Shown: in pieces, positions 1-9,866 of the stretch
Position numbering within the stretch: position 1 is the first letter of the stretch
Layout of the letters: every line of letters begins with the position of its first letter
From: Immersiella caudata
Taxonomy: Eukaryota > Ascomycota > Sordariomycetes > Sordariales > Lasiosphaeriaceae
NCBI GenBank assembly: GCA_030512335.1
Contig: JAULSU010000007.1
Location: 3,038,001-3,102,000, forward strand
Direction: 5' to 3'
Length of the DNA: 64,000 nt
Position numbers and translations under genes: made by a program
The notes under the pieces: model-generated
The model's input: only the letters and a program-made list of their open reading frames with translations
Told to the model about the DNA's origin: nothing
The model's database searches: none

Positions 1-463
1 GCATGGGAAGAATACCTACACCTGCTACTCCCCTTTTCTCGGAACCTGTACTCTACGCTGCGTCGGCTTTGAGATGGTTGTGTTCAATTTCGGTAGGGTC
101 TGGACTCCCACCAGGTGTGCCTTCCGCAGGCGTCGAAATGCTACCCCTCGGGAACCGCCGCATCCCAGCCACCGGGTAAAAGAGCGTTGATGATAGGTGT
201 CGCCGTCACGCATGACGCCTGCTGGTGCGACTCGGGGTGCGCTTTCCTCCGTCTTGCTACATTTTCCTCGGGGTGGCTGTATGAGGGTACGTTGACCGCT
301 TTTCCCTGCCTACCTGTCTACCTGCCTGGACTGTGCATCCCTAACCGAACCGATCGATGTGCAGGCGCTTTCTCCATACCTACGACCGACCGACCTACGA
401 CCCGCTCCGATTATATCCTAGAATACCTTATCGACCGAGAGGGCTTGAAGGAGAAGAGGAGGT
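1..463. other. 5' flank of the hydrolase gene
   Basis: No gene is recognised here. Several overlapping frames are open, but none shows a family motif. The stretch most likely holds the promoter and leader of the downstream alpha/beta-hydrolase. An upstream exon of that gene cannot be excluded. Confidence 0.4.
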
Positions 464-1823
464 ATGGCCGGCGCGCGGGACGATGTGGACGATACAGAAG
501 CCCCCGAGGCTGCGCCGACGGAACAACAAGAAGATGGAAGCCAGGTCCTGAGGCGAAAGCCTCCGTCTCTACTCTCGAAGTTGTCGTACGCGAGCCACAT
601 ATATGGTCTTCAGTCGATGCTTAATCCGCTTCACTGGTTGCGCGAATGGAGCGAGTACCTGTCTCCGCCGGACGGATCCCCGAACATCATCAAGTCGTAC
701 GAGTGTCGACCACACCTCCCTGTCCGGTGAGTCCCCCGACGCCCTGTCGGTGTCCTTGACTGATTGAGGCTTCTGCAGCATCTTCTTCCCCAACTCGTAC
801 GACCAGACCTCTCCCGCAACCCTCCCAACGCTCTTCACCATCCACGGCGGCGGCTTTTGCATCGGCCACATCCGCGACGACGACGAGTGGAACCGCGCGT
901 TCGCCGACTCGCAGGATATCCTCGTCATTGCCCTCAACTACTCCAAAGCTCCCGCCTTCCCCTTCCCAACGGGCCTCCACGACCTCGAAGCCCTCCTTCT
1001 CGCTCTCCTCGCCGACGAATCTCTCCCCATCGACCGAACCATCCCTGCTGGCTCACGCCATCCACGCACCGCCATCCTCGGATTCTCCGCCGGCGGCAAC
1101 CTCGCCCTCAGCCTCTGCCAGCTCCCCTCCATCCACAACCACCCCCTCGCCCCCGCCGCCGTCCTCCCACTCTACGCCTACCTCGACCTCAGCACCCCGT
1201 GCGAATCCAAACTCCGCAACCGACCGTACAAATCTTCCCTCTCTCATCCCCGAGGCGACGCCAAGGACGCCCTCAAATCCCTCATCTCCACCTTCGACTG
1301 GGCCTACATCCCCTACGACCAAGACCTCCGTGATCCGCTTCTCTCACCTTACTTCACCCCGCGTGAGAAGCTGCCTCCCTACATCTGCGTCGTAGCAACG
1401 GAACTCGATCTCCTAGCCCACGAGTCCTGGCGATTCGCTTGCCGTCTTGCCAAGGAGGGCACGAATAACGCGGATATGTACTCTATCCCCAATCCGAAGA
1501 GTAAGGATCTGAAGGAGAGGATGTGTGGCTCGCAAGCGGCTAGGTCCCGACCGGGGAGGATAGAGGTGGTGGATAGGAAGGGGGAGGTGGATAGAAGGTT
1601 TGGGTTTGAGGAGAGCTGGGAGGGGGGTGGGGTTAAGTGGTTGTTGGTGCCGGATGTGTTGCATGCGTTTGATAATAAGCATGTTAGGGAGTTGATGGGC
1701 GGGGAAGATACGGTGGAGGATGCGGAGAGGAAGATGGGGGAGGTGATGAGGGTTTTGGGGGGGTGGTTGAAGGGGGTTTGGGGGGGTGCGCCCGGGGTGA
1801 GTGGAGGGAGGGGGGGAAGGTAG
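464..1823 (+). CDS. alpha/beta-hydrolase fold-3 esterase/lipase-like protein
   Basis: Predicted hydrolase of the HSL/arylacetamide-deacetylase type that cleaves ester or amide bonds of small substrates; the substrate is unknown. I read two exons, 464-726 and 779-1823, joined across a 52-nt GTGAGT...CAG intron, giving 435 residues. The oxyanion motif HGGG lies near residue 110, the nucleophile motif GFSAGG near 188 (serine as the central residue), the acid in ELDLLAHE near 295, and the catalytic histidine in VLHAF near 382. Order and spacing fit the family. No signal peptide is evident, so the protein is probably intracellular. The last 25 residues are Gly-rich and of low complexity. The start at 464 is the first in-frame ATG of the exon; an extra upstream exon is possible. 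The call is firm at family level only. Confidence 0.85.
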
Positions 1824-2520
1824 GAGAGTTTTGGTAGTTCATGCAGGTACGCCCGTTGTTGGTATAAGATACGTCTTCAATCCTGAGCTGGAGCCCGAGT
1901 GTCCGATTTGGAGGGCTGTGGAGGGCCGTGACTGGTCATAACGCCACACAGCTCAGCCCAACCCTCCCTGACGGCTAAAATTGCAGTCAACGGTGAGTTG
2001 ATGAGAGATTCTGAGATGTAAGATTGGCCAAAGTTCAGGATCAACCTTCTTCACTGGAGGTCTCTCCCCACAGTGGATTTAAGACACTGAGATGTTCCTG
2101 CAGGGCTCTTTCGTGTGTCAAAGGGCCTCAAAAGAGCACTACCATTCCCATCCCGTCATCATGGATCTCCTGGGCCATTTTCCAGCGTCCAGCTCCCGAC
2201 GGCTCTCGTGTAATCTGAGCGATGATGGAAGGGTCTTCTCAACCACTACTTCATAAAGGTGAAGGTGCGATAGAGTACAGAGATACTTTTGTTTTGCATA
2301 CTAACTGGGTCAACCTCCTAGATCATGTTCTTTCCTGAAATATTCATGCCAGCTAGAGGCTCTTCAGGTATCCTGCTTCTCACGGGTTCCTTGATTCAGG
2401 GTAAGAATTTCTTCAAACCTCAAGAGTCTCAGCCTTTTCGCCAACATAGAATATCCCCTACCAGCTTATCTCTATCGAGTCCAGTCTAATTCAACACCCC
2501 CCCACCTCCTGAAATCAACT

Positions 2521-2584
2521 AGGGAGTGCTTTTCCCAGACCAGCGCTAGCGCTAAACTTGCGGGTTTAGCGCAGAACACTCCCT
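2521..2584. repeat. MITE-like imperfect inverted repeat
   Basis: Outer arms AGGGAGTG (2521-2528) and CACTCCCT (2577-2584) are exact reverse complements. Inside them GCGCTAAAC (2549-2557) and GTTTAGCGC (2564-2572) form a second perfect 9-bp stem with a 6-nt loop. The arms are unequal in length, so the whole is an asymmetric palindrome. It resembles the folded remnant or end of a small terminal-inverted-repeat element. No target-site duplication was identified. Confidence 0.6.
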
Positions 2585-2692
2585 CTCCTGCAGAACATGT
2601 GCATCAACAGCAGCGAATCATGGTGTTGCGGCAATCAGGTTGATCGAGTTTAAATGGTCGTCATTAGTCAATGTCGTCCCTGTGCGCCCAAT

Positions 2693-3340
2693 GCATAACA
2701 CTGCACTTTTAGCCCCGGAAGAAGTCTCAAAGCAAGGCCCAAGCTTATCCTAGGTGTGTGAAGTCCGACCCTCGTCAAATCCATGTTAAGGGGCCACCGC
2801 GGGACTCCATGAGGCATTGCCGGGTCGTTCGATCTGCTGCGGCGGCTAAGAGGCTCAGGATGAGCTTCTCGAGATATCGACCAACTTGGCTCTCTCTGTT
2901 CATTCTGACATCTAAATTCTTGGGTACCTTACCTTATGCTATCTCTAAATCAACGCATGCAGCCCTCCTCGTCCTGTCGACTGGGCACACACACTCTGCA
3001 TTTTAGTTGAAGGACCCAATTACATCCAACTCACTGCACTTTTAGCGCCAGCGGAGGGTACACTGTCGTGCATCCTGCGCGTTCGGGATCGGGCTTACTA
3101 AAACTCAGCCACACAACTCTCATCCCAGAAGAAACTGAGCCACGACTCCTGCCTGGAACGGCCTCAGCCTGGTTCCTGACAACCAGGTTCAAATCGGATA
3201 GCATTCTGGGTTTTCGTGATTGGCTACCACCCATGTCCCGGGAGGTGTCAGAGGACCATGGCTGGGCTCGTTGATGCGTTGGCGTGCAGTGTCGAAACTT
3301 GCATAACTCGCTGCAATTTTAGCCCCAGCGGAGGGCTCAA
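2693..3340. repeat. dispersed short repeat, four diverged copies
   Basis: Related segments lie at about 2693-2719, 2990-3010, 3028-3060 and 3301-3340. Each carries CTGCA, then TTTTAG, and the better copies continue into GCCCCAGCGGAGGG or a close variant. The first and last copies are both preceded by GCATAAC and followed about 60 nt later by a similar TCCGACCC segment. The duplicated unit was therefore probably at least 130 nt long. Family and origin are unknown. Confidence 0.55.
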
Positions 3341-3462
3341 CTCCACTGACATCCGACCCCAACCCTGAGGAAAAACTCGTTAATGGAGCACCGCCGCACG
3401 CAACCCACATCTTGAATCCACAACGGAACCACAGCAAAAAGAGATATGATGACGCAAGGGTC

Positions 3463-3467
3463 AAAAA
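3463..3467 (-). terminator. Pol III terminator of tRNA-Tyr
   Basis: A run of five T on the minus strand begins five bases beyond the tRNA 3' end, as expected for RNA polymerase III termination. Confidence 0.7.
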
Positions 3468-3471
3468 TGAA

Positions 3472-3560
3472 TCCCCTCGACCGGAATCGAGCCGGTGACC
3501 TTTCGGTATATGAATGAGACATTTACAGCCGAACGTGATAGCCAACTACACCACAAGGGG
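3472..3560 (-). tRNA. tRNA-Tyr (GTA) with 15-nt intron
   Basis: The minus strand folds into a complete cloverleaf. Acceptor CCCCTTG pairs with CGAGGGG (one G-T pair), and the first pair is C-G, as is usual for eukaryotic tRNA-Tyr. The anticodon stem TTCGG/CCGAA encloses CTGTAA plus a final A, which places anticodon GTA at 3526-3524. A 15-nt intron (3522-3508) sits one base after the anticodon, the canonical position. The T-arm ACCGG/CCGGT is perfect. The mature length is 74 nt before CCA addition. Introns in tRNA-Tyr are nearly universal in eukaryotes, which supports the isotype. Confidence 0.92.
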
Positions 3561-4098
3561 TTTGGGTTCATGGGAGGCGGTCGAGATGATGGTGCTTTTG
3601 GAGTTTCGATAGTGCAAGCTGGAGGGTGATGAGAAAGGTGATCCATTCGGAGAAGCGGTGAAAAGTAGTTGGATTGATTCAGGCATCTCCCAATGGTTTG
3701 GCAACACCGCGACCTGGGGTCCGTATCGGAAGGATTCAACAAGGTATTGCCAGTCCAAATCTTAGGGATGAAGATATAGACATCCTAAATATGAAGGTAG
3801 ATGTAAACGTGAGAAGCCTAGCGATGCGGTTTGAAGGATAGCGCTCACGTGGGAGAATTTGTGGCTGTGATGATGTCTCTCAGCGATACAGCTCAAAATC
3901 AAACCCATACAGCGCTTGAAACTCTTTCGAAGACAACTTGAAGCACGTTTGGGTACCAACCAACTCCCAATGGTATAAAAATCACCTCCCCTGTCATTAA
4001 ACAAAACACCTCAAAGCACCAAAAACAACAAAAAATCAACCCCAGCGCCATTACAACCAACTCAACGCATCCTCCTATTACATCCCATCGCATCCCCA
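3561..4098. other. intergenic, nothing recognised
   Basis: This stretch lies between tRNA-Tyr and the 3' end of the dehydrogenase gene. The part next to the stop codon is A/C-rich and probably serves as that gene's 3' UTR. I see no further gene. Confidence 0.5.
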
Positions 4099-5052
4099 TC
4101 AAAGCACCTCCCCTTCCAACTCCTTCTCCGTCCACTCCCACAACTTCACCGCCAACTCCTCACTCCTCCCCTCCTTCGCCGGCGTCCCCAACCTCCCCAC
4201 CGGCGTGTAATACGCTCCATTCTTCACACCCGCCACACAAGCCCACAGTTGATTCCTCGCGCCCTCCTCCACATTTACCGCAAAGATCGCAAAATACAGC
4301 GCCACAAACGGCCTCGCAATCGCAAAGCTCGAACTGAACGGCATCGTCAAATTCGTCGCCACCGCCCCGGGATGCACCGCCACCGTTGTAATCTGCGGGT
4401 ACCGCCTTGCCATCTCGGCTGCGAAAAGGATATTGGCTGTTTTGCTCTGCCCGTAGCGTGTGGCGGTGTACATGTTGTCCTGGGTGGTTTTGAGACTGTC
4501 GAAGACGATGCCGCCGCGGGGAAGCATGCGGTGGGCTTCGGAGCTGAGGACCACGAGGCGGACATCAGCGGAGGGGAGGGCGGCGGTATTGAGGAGCAGG
4601 GGGAGGAGGAGCTTGGTGAGGAGGGCGTGGCCCATGTGGTTGGTGCCGAACTGGAGTTCGTAGCCGGAGGCGGTGAGGCCGGTGGGGGTGGCCATGATGC
4701 CGGCGTTGAGGAGGAGGATGTCAAGGCGGGTGGAGTGGTCGAGGACCTTGCGGGCGGCGGACTTGATGGAGGGGAAGGAAGAGAGGTCCAAGTCGAGGGG
4801 GAGGATTTTGGTGGGAGTAGTGGAGGGGAGAGATTTCAGGATGTCGTCAATGGCAGATTGGGCGCGGGTTTCACCGCGGGCGGCGAGCCAGATGAGGTCG
4901 GGCTCGTGTTTGGCGAGCTCGAGGACGGATTGCTTGCCGAGGCCCGAGTTGCCGCCAGTGACGAGGATGGTTTTGCCTTTGAGGGAGGGGATGTCGGTGG
5001 AGGGATTGAACCGGAGTCCAACCGGGATATAGCTGAGAAGTGAGAGGCCCAT
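4099..5052 (-). CDS. short-chain dehydrogenase/reductase (retinol dehydrogenase/WWOX-like)
   Basis: NAD(P)-dependent oxidoreductase of the classical SDR superfamily, encoded by one exon of 317 residues. The cofactor motif TGGNSGLG is at residues 32-39, NAG at 116-118, the catalytic serine in VLSSEA near 170, and the active site YGQSK with Tyr200 and Lys204. HPGAV follows, as usual after the active site. It resembles retinol dehydrogenase and WW-domain oxidoreductase relatives; the real substrate cannot be inferred. The frame is open upstream to 5187. I chose the ATG at 5052 because MGLSLLSYIP begins a normal SDR N-terminus, while the upstream extension is low-complexity and His/Pro/Ser-rich. 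The nearest neighbours are tRNA genes, so there is no pathway context. Confidence 0.9.
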   Translation of the reverse strand: MGLSLLSYIPVGLRFNPSTDIPSLKGKTILVTGGNSGLGKQSVLELAKHEPDLIWLAARGETRAQSAIDDILKSLPSTTPTKILPLDLDLSSFPSIKSAARKVLDHSTRLDILLLNAGIMATPTGLTASGYELQFGTNHMGHALLTKLLLPLLLNTAALPSADVRLVVLSSEAHRMLPRGGIVFDSLKTTQDNMYTATRYGQSKTANILFAAEMARRYPQITTVAVHPGAVATNLTMPFSSSFAIARPFVALYFAIFAVNVEEGARNQLWACVAGVKNGAYYTPVGRLGTPAKEGRSEELAVKLWEWTEKELEGEVL

Positions 5053-6123
5053 TTTTGAGTGAGTGATTTGGTGCGGTTGGTGACGTGAGTTGTGTGCTGG
5101 ATGGGGAGGACTGAGAGTGCGGTGCGCAGGTCGCGATGGCTTGCCAAGTGAGGTGTTCAAGGCGGTATTTCTAGATGGTGAACGCAAAGGGTTGACGCTT
5201 ATCGTGGCGAATGTCTCCGAAGCGCGGTCTGCCGACGGTATCGCGATGCCGAGCCGAGGGGATTGCGGTCAAAGACGCTTGACGCCATGACGATAAATGC
5301 AGGCACAAAGTGGCTAGCCGATTCAGGCTCCACAAATTACCCTAACCCTCGATTGGAAACTCTCCGAATTGCCCCGCCGCCCGATTTGGATTTCGCTGGT
5401 TGGTGCAAGACGTCGTACTTCGTTTTTTTCGCATTCCGTATTTGGTTGCGATCTTGCCTCCATCGGCGTTCTTCCACAACCCCCGTCCACGAGAGATTGC
5501 ATTCGAGCAAATCCTGGAAGGCCTGGGGTTCCGTGCTGAGCTACTAGCTCCGGAGTACAGCTGGCTCGGCACCATCTTTGGTGTTGTCTTCACCTGATTT
5601 GGCACATTGAGTTCTCGATTCTGCGTTGCTGACAGGTCGCATACCCCTTTTTGGGACGAATGTCAACAAACAGAAAGGATCATGGTTAGTGATCATATGT
5701 TCACTAATACCGTTACTTATTCTAATGCCGGAAACCCATCAGATATTTGAATCCATGCCACTAGGACCCGGCCTCAGAATTTCAAATTATCTACCCGCTT
5801 GACAAATTCAGATATGAAATCTAGCGCTTGGCACATCAACATCGCATTCTCAACAGATCAGCGCTCCCAATTTGCCAACAAGGGGCACGAACCGAGCCCT
5901 CCCATCCCGCGCCGCTTCAACCCGGTGATGCGCCGACAGACTGCATATGCCAACGCCAGACTCTCGAGTGTCCAAAAAGAATCTCATCCAGACCCCCCCC
6001 CCAACCCCTGCGGCCTTGTAGCATCTTGCTACCACCCAATTACGCCCGAAAAGAATACCCACAACCGCAATTCATCCATCTTGGCACCAGACTCCACCCA
6101 GAGCAAGGACCAGCAAAAAGATG
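5053..6123. other. intergenic, promoter side of the dehydrogenase
   Basis: No convincing gene. Short open frames here have no family motif and no plausible intron structure. The segment next to 5052 probably contains the promoter of the minus-strand dehydrogenase. Confidence 0.5.
6115..6119 (-). terminator. Pol III terminator of tRNA-Gln
   Basis: Five consecutive T on the minus strand start five bases after the mature 3' end, matching the arrangement at the tRNA-Tyr gene. Confidence 0.7.
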
Positions 6124-6212
6124 AGGTCGTACCCGGAATCGAACCGGGGTTACCGGAAAGTGCAGAAACACTGAATCAGAATCCGATGTGATAACCGCTA
6201 CACTATACAACC
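6124..6212 (-). tRNA. tRNA-Gln (CTG) with 17-nt intron
   Basis: The minus strand forms a full cloverleaf. Acceptor GGTTGTA pairs with TACGACC, and the anticodon stem TCGGA/TCCGG contains one wobble pair. The loop begins TTCTGA, putting anticodon CTG at 6179-6177. A 17-nt intron follows the base 3' of the anticodon. The T-arm CCCGG-TTCGATT-CCGGG is perfect. The mature tRNA is 72 nt. B-box bases GGTTCGATTCC are intact, so the gene should be transcribed by Pol III. Confidence 0.92.
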
Positions 6213-6455
6213 GTGTGTTGTTTGCTGATGTCACGAGTCGTTGGACTCACCTAGGACGTTTGGGATGAGAACCCAAGAGCAACACGTCAACGCTTCGAGA
6301 CCGCTACATGCCCCTATAAAAGTCTACTATTATAGCATGCACTGCTCTAATCTATATGGTATCTTCTATGCATATTTATCTTCATCACCTTCATCATAAT
6401 CAAAACACCAATTTCAGCTCTTCCCTTCCTGCTGCTTGTCTCTCCCCTCACACAT
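6213..6455. other. tRNA-Gln upstream and MFS gene 3' region
   Basis: Short AT-rich stretch. It probably carries the 3' UTR of the minus-strand transporter and the upstream region of tRNA-Gln. No gene. Confidence 0.5.
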
Positions 6456-8243
6456 TCAATCCCAAACACTCCCCCGACTCCACTTCCCCCTCCTCCTAAT
6501 CCTCTTCCCAAACACATAAAACACAAACGGCACCGGTATCAACAACACCGCAAACCCCGCCGGTATCGACGACCCCGGTCCGACCCCCAAATTCCCATAC
6601 ATCGGCCCAACGACCAACGGAAACGCGCAAGCGAAGCAGGACCGCAAAAACGTATTCGCCGCCACCGCCGACGCCGCATACTTCTGGAAGGTATCCACCA
6701 GGTAATTCAGCGCAGCCTGGAAGATTGTGAAGAAGCCTGTCCCAAGGAGGACGAGCCCGATGCACGGCACGATCCAGTGAATCGATGGAGAAGAGGTCCA
6801 CCCAGTTAGGAATTGGCCTCCGGCGAAGAGGACTGAGCCGACCATCATGGGCGGGAGACGACTTTCGGGGACGGGACGGTTGCCAGCGGCGTGATAGACT
6901 TTGTTGTAGAGGAGTTGGTTGTAGATGTTTAGGATGCAGCCGATAGTTGCACCTATGAGGAGGCAGACGAAGGGGAGGGTAGAGGGGAGGGCGGACCAGC
7001 CGCGGATGGTGTGGAAGATAAAGGGGATAGCACCGAGCTGCATGTAGAGGATTCCGTAGCAAAAGGAGGCGTAGAGGGCGATGAGGAAGCAAATGGGGGT
7101 GCCGAGGAGTTGGATAGGGCGCAGGAGGAATTTGTTGGCGAGCTCGGAGAGGGAGACGTCCCATTCTTCATGTTTTGCGTGGAGAGCCCAGTTGCCGGTA
7201 GTCATGCGGAGGCGGCGGGCTTTGTAGACCAGGAGCTGCGGCGGGTAGGTTTCGTCAATGAAGAGGAGAGCAAGGAGGAGGAAGAAGGATTCGAGGATGC
7301 CGGTCATGTATAGAGTCCAGCGCCAGCCAAGATGGGGGTTGATGACGATGGCGGTGGATGCGATGGGGCCAAGGACGGGGCCGCCAACAACTGCCATGGC
7401 GTAGCCGGCGATGGCGATGCCGCGTTGCGCGGGAGAGAAGAGATCGCCGAGAACGCCGCCAGTGTTGGTGACAGGGGCGGAGGAGAAGAATGCGCTGAAG
7501 AAACGGGTGATCATGAGAGTTTGGAAGTCCTTGGCGGTGGCGCTGGCGAAAGTGAAGCAGATGGCGACGAACATAGGGGCAAAGACGGCGAGGCGGCGGC
7601 CGTACACTTCGCTGAGGGGGGCCCAGAGGAGAGGTCCGATACCGAAGCCGATGAGGAAGAGCGAGGTGCCGAGGATGGAGACGGTTTCCGAGACACGGAA
7701 TTCAACAGCGATTTGCGCCGTTCCCGGGGCGTACGCAGCGGAGGCCCATGTTGCGCCCATGGTGACGAAGCCATACAGGCCAGTGGTGACAACCTTTTTG
7801 TGCATGGGCCAATTCATGGGACGGTAGGGATCATCGGGCCCGTCGAAGTCGACGAGGTCTTCTTTGGTGGTGCGAACATGGGATAGGGGGTGGGTGAAGC
7901 GGTCGACGTTAGAGGGGCGGGAGCGGATGCGGGAGAGCACGGTGTCACGCCGAGATAGAGTTGGCTCGAGCTGTAGTCTTCCAGAAGTGGTGGCGGCGCC
8001 GGAGCCGAGCTTGGCGCTGGCCCGGCTTCGGGTGCAAGAGAGGCGCACTTCATGGCTGCTGGGTCGGAAGCCATCGTGGTCTTCGACTTCGCTGTCGGTG
8101 TCGTCCTCGGTGTCTTTCTCGTTCGAGGTGTTGATGTCGCTGGTATCTTGGGGCTTGGGCTCGTGCTCAGGGGCTCCGGCTGTTTTTCTGTCTGCAGGGT
8201 TGAACATAATCGCGGCGCTGTAAGTCGCAACCGGGCCGTTCAT
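6456..8243 (-). CDS. MFS transporter, DHA1 (drug/polyamine:H+ antiporter) type
   Basis: Twelve-helix major facilitator in one exon, 595 residues, expected in the plasma membrane. A hydrophilic N-terminus of about 145 residues, rich in Glu/Asp/Ser, precedes PMNWPMHKK, the usual lead-in of fungal DHA1 proteins. Motif A is seen as PLSEVYGRR in the loop between helices 2 and 3. The antiporter-type segment GGPVLGPI lies in helix 5. A central cytoplasmic loop separates two six-helix halves, and the C-terminus is short and Arg/Lys-rich. Members export drugs or polyamines by proton antiport; the substrate here is not determined. An alternative start lies 12 codons downstream at MFNPAD. The nearest gene is tRNA-Gln, and no biosynthetic cluster is adjacent. 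Confidence 0.9.
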   Translation of the reverse strand: MNGPVATYSAAIMFNPADRKTAGAPEHEPKPQDTSDINTSNEKDTEDDTDSEVEDHDGFRPSSHEVRLSCTRSRASAKLGSGAATTSGRLQLEPTLSRRDTVLSRIRSRPSNVDRFTHPLSHVRTTKEDLVDFDGPDDPYRPMNWPMHKKVVTTGLYGFVTMGATWASAAYAPGTAQIAVEFRVSETVSILGTSLFLIGFGIGPLLWAPLSEVYGRRLAVFAPMFVAICFTFASATAKDFQTLMITRFFSAFFSSAPVTNTGGVLGDLFSPAQRGIAIAGYAMAVVGGPVLGPIASTAIVINPHLGWRWTLYMTGILESFFLLLALLFIDETYPPQLLVYKARRLRMTTGNWALHAKHEEWDVSLSELANKFLLRPIQLLGTPICFLIALYASFCYGILYMQLGAIPFIFHTIRGWSALPSTLPFVCLLIGATIGCILNIYNQLLYNKVYHAAGNRPVPESRLPPMMVGSVLFAGGQFLTGWTSSPSIHWIVPCIGLVLLGTGFFTIFQAALNYLVDTFQKYAASAVAANTFLRSCFACAFPLVVGPMYGNLGVGPGSSIPAGFAVLLIPVPFVFYVFGKRIRRRGKWSRGSVWD

Positions 8244-8998
8244 TGGCGGTGGGTGGTTGTGAGTAACCTATGACGGCATTCCGGGTGAGACATGGCGTCC
8301 CCCGGTTTCTTTTAAGTCGGGCCCGGAGGAGATGGTTGCCTCCACCGGGCGGTGCGCCAGTGGCGGGACCATGCTTGGGAATGGAGCCAAGCCCGTCGTC
8401 ATCGGCGTGGCCGGGAGGAAGAGATCACCGAGCGAGATGGGGCACCAATCACAGCAGGGTAAAGAAAAGACTAAAACAGTCGCAAGTGTCTTTTGGGGCC
8501 GCTCTCGGGGGGTAGGCTCGCAAAAGCCGATTACGCTGATGCTGGCTCCTTTACGATCTCGCGTTTTTAGTGTTTGGAAAGCGCGAGGGCAGCCGCTCCG
8601 GGATCGGGGCAGAGGGGCCGGGTCGTTTCGGCACCGGTTCGGCAGCGCATTCTGACAAAGCACAACAGTGGAATTCAGTGGTAAAGCAACGCTGGCGTTT
8701 GATTCAACGCCCAAAAGGCCTAACTGCAAACTAACAACAATAGGTGAAATCGAAAATGCATCGCAACGACACTCGTAACCTCCGTTGGGTCTTCCCTGCT
8801 CCACCCCCAACTCAACCACACTGAGTGATCTTTCATGGGTACCCATCAAGGGCCAATCATTTCATCCCGCCCTCATCAACATTTCCCATTCTCGTAATGC
8901 GCTAGATCTTGTCGACGCTCAGACCAGCAGGAACGCCATCCTCAAACACGACGCCGTGTCGCTTGGCGCGCAAGCAGTGAAAGCCCTTCGCATCAGGA
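8244..8998. other. intergenic
   Basis: Upstream region of the MFS transporter, GC-rich. The distal end (8902-8998, minus strand) holds an open segment ending AGLSVDKI that may be the displaced C-terminus of the small gene at 8999-9241. No other gene is supported. Confidence 0.45.
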
Positions 8999-9241
8999 CT
9001 AGGCTCGCCATCCGGCTTCGGTTCGCCGTCCGGGCCCACCTTCCATGTCGGGCTTGGGAACCGCCGGCTTGGGGCCATCCAGCTTAGGCTCGGGCTCGGG
9101 GGTCGCTTCTCTGTCGGGCTCATTGTCCATCTTCGTGAAGAGGCCAACTTTGTGGTTGGTAGGCTTGAGGAACTTGGGCCGGCAGACGCGGTCATGGTAG
9201 TGGCCAAAGGTGGCAACTGGGGTGATGATGAGGACCTCCAT
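8999..9241 (-). CDS. small hypothetical protein, Pro/Glu-rich C-terminus
   Basis: Function unknown. From ATG 9241 the minus-strand frame gives 80 residues starting MEVLIITPVATFGH, then a Cys/Arg/Lys segment, KPTNHKVGLF, and a tail rich in Pro, Glu and Lys (PEPEPKLDG). The frame stops at 8999. In the next frame, Pro/Asp-rich coding continues for about 100 nt in the same style and ends AGLSVDKI at 8902. That suggests either a frameshift in the GGTGGGCCCGG region or an unrecognised splice. A TATATA box lies 168 nt upstream of the ATG. A second reading frame about 1 kb upstream shares the KP-NH core and the Pro/Glu tail. The model is tentative. Confidence 0.45.
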   Translation of the reverse strand: MEVLIITPVATFGHYHDRVCRPKFLKPTNHKVGLFTKMDNEPDREATPEPEPKLDGPKPAVPKPDMEGGPGRRTEAGWRA

Positions 9242-9866
9242 GGTCGAGGTGGTTGTGAGAGTCTTTGGAGTGTTGCTGGGGTGTTGAGTGAGGCAGCGGC
9301 AGAGAAAGGCTTGATTGAATCTTGGGGTTTGAGGGTCCTGTGAGGGGTGTGGAGGTTGCTGATGATGGCGAGCAGAGTAGAGACGTTCGAGGCGCGAAGG
9401 CACCTGAGTATATACCCAAATTCTCCCTCGTAGACCCTCCTCGGCTGTGCCATTTGGACTCGTGTTCACGGATGCCTCGAAGGCTCTTTACCTCTTTGAT
9501 GCGATGCTGATGTTGAAAATGCATCCCGATTCCGCGCAAACCCTCTGCGGAAGGCTTCCGAGTCGTTGGGGAAGTGACATAGTAAGCCATGTGAATACCA
9601 GACGGCGTGATTCTTGTCCTAGATGCTCGTTGTTGCTCGTCTCTTGTCTTCTCAGGCGTGACACGTTACCAGCAACAGGACGAACGAGCGCAGGAGTCTC
9701 GAACCCGATCCCTCCGACAAATTTGCATCCTATCATCAGAATGGCTGAAAAGTTGGTTCCAGCGCCTGCTTTTCAAAGCGTTGCGCTGAGTGCATTCATG
9801 GCGTCGAGACACGCCTTAGTGGCTCACATCAACATTCTGTTTGCTAGGCGTAAATGCGGCGGGACA
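9242..9866. other. intergenic between the two small related frames
   Basis: Holds the TATA box of the small gene at 8999-9241 and its leader. Nothing else is recognised. Confidence 0.4.
9409..9414 (-). promoter_or_regulatory. TATA box of the small gene at 8999-9241
   Basis: TATATA, palindromic and flanked by G and C, lies 168 nt upstream of the ATG at 9241. The paralogous frame upstream has the same element at nearly the same distance (10484-10489). Confidence 0.45.

Larger units (their letters stand above)
1824..3471. other. intergenic stretch with degenerate short repeats
   Basis: No coding region is supported. The stretch contains a long imperfect inverted repeat (2521-2584) and four related copies of a short element whose core reads CTGCA followed by TTTTAG. 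This looks like remains of small non-autonomous repeats rather than genes. Composition is more AT-rich than the flanking genes. Confidence 0.6.

Noticed and set aside
4249..5043. 264-codon frame antisense to the short-chain dehydrogenase
   Set aside because: Gly/Glu-rich shadow of the real gene on the other strand.
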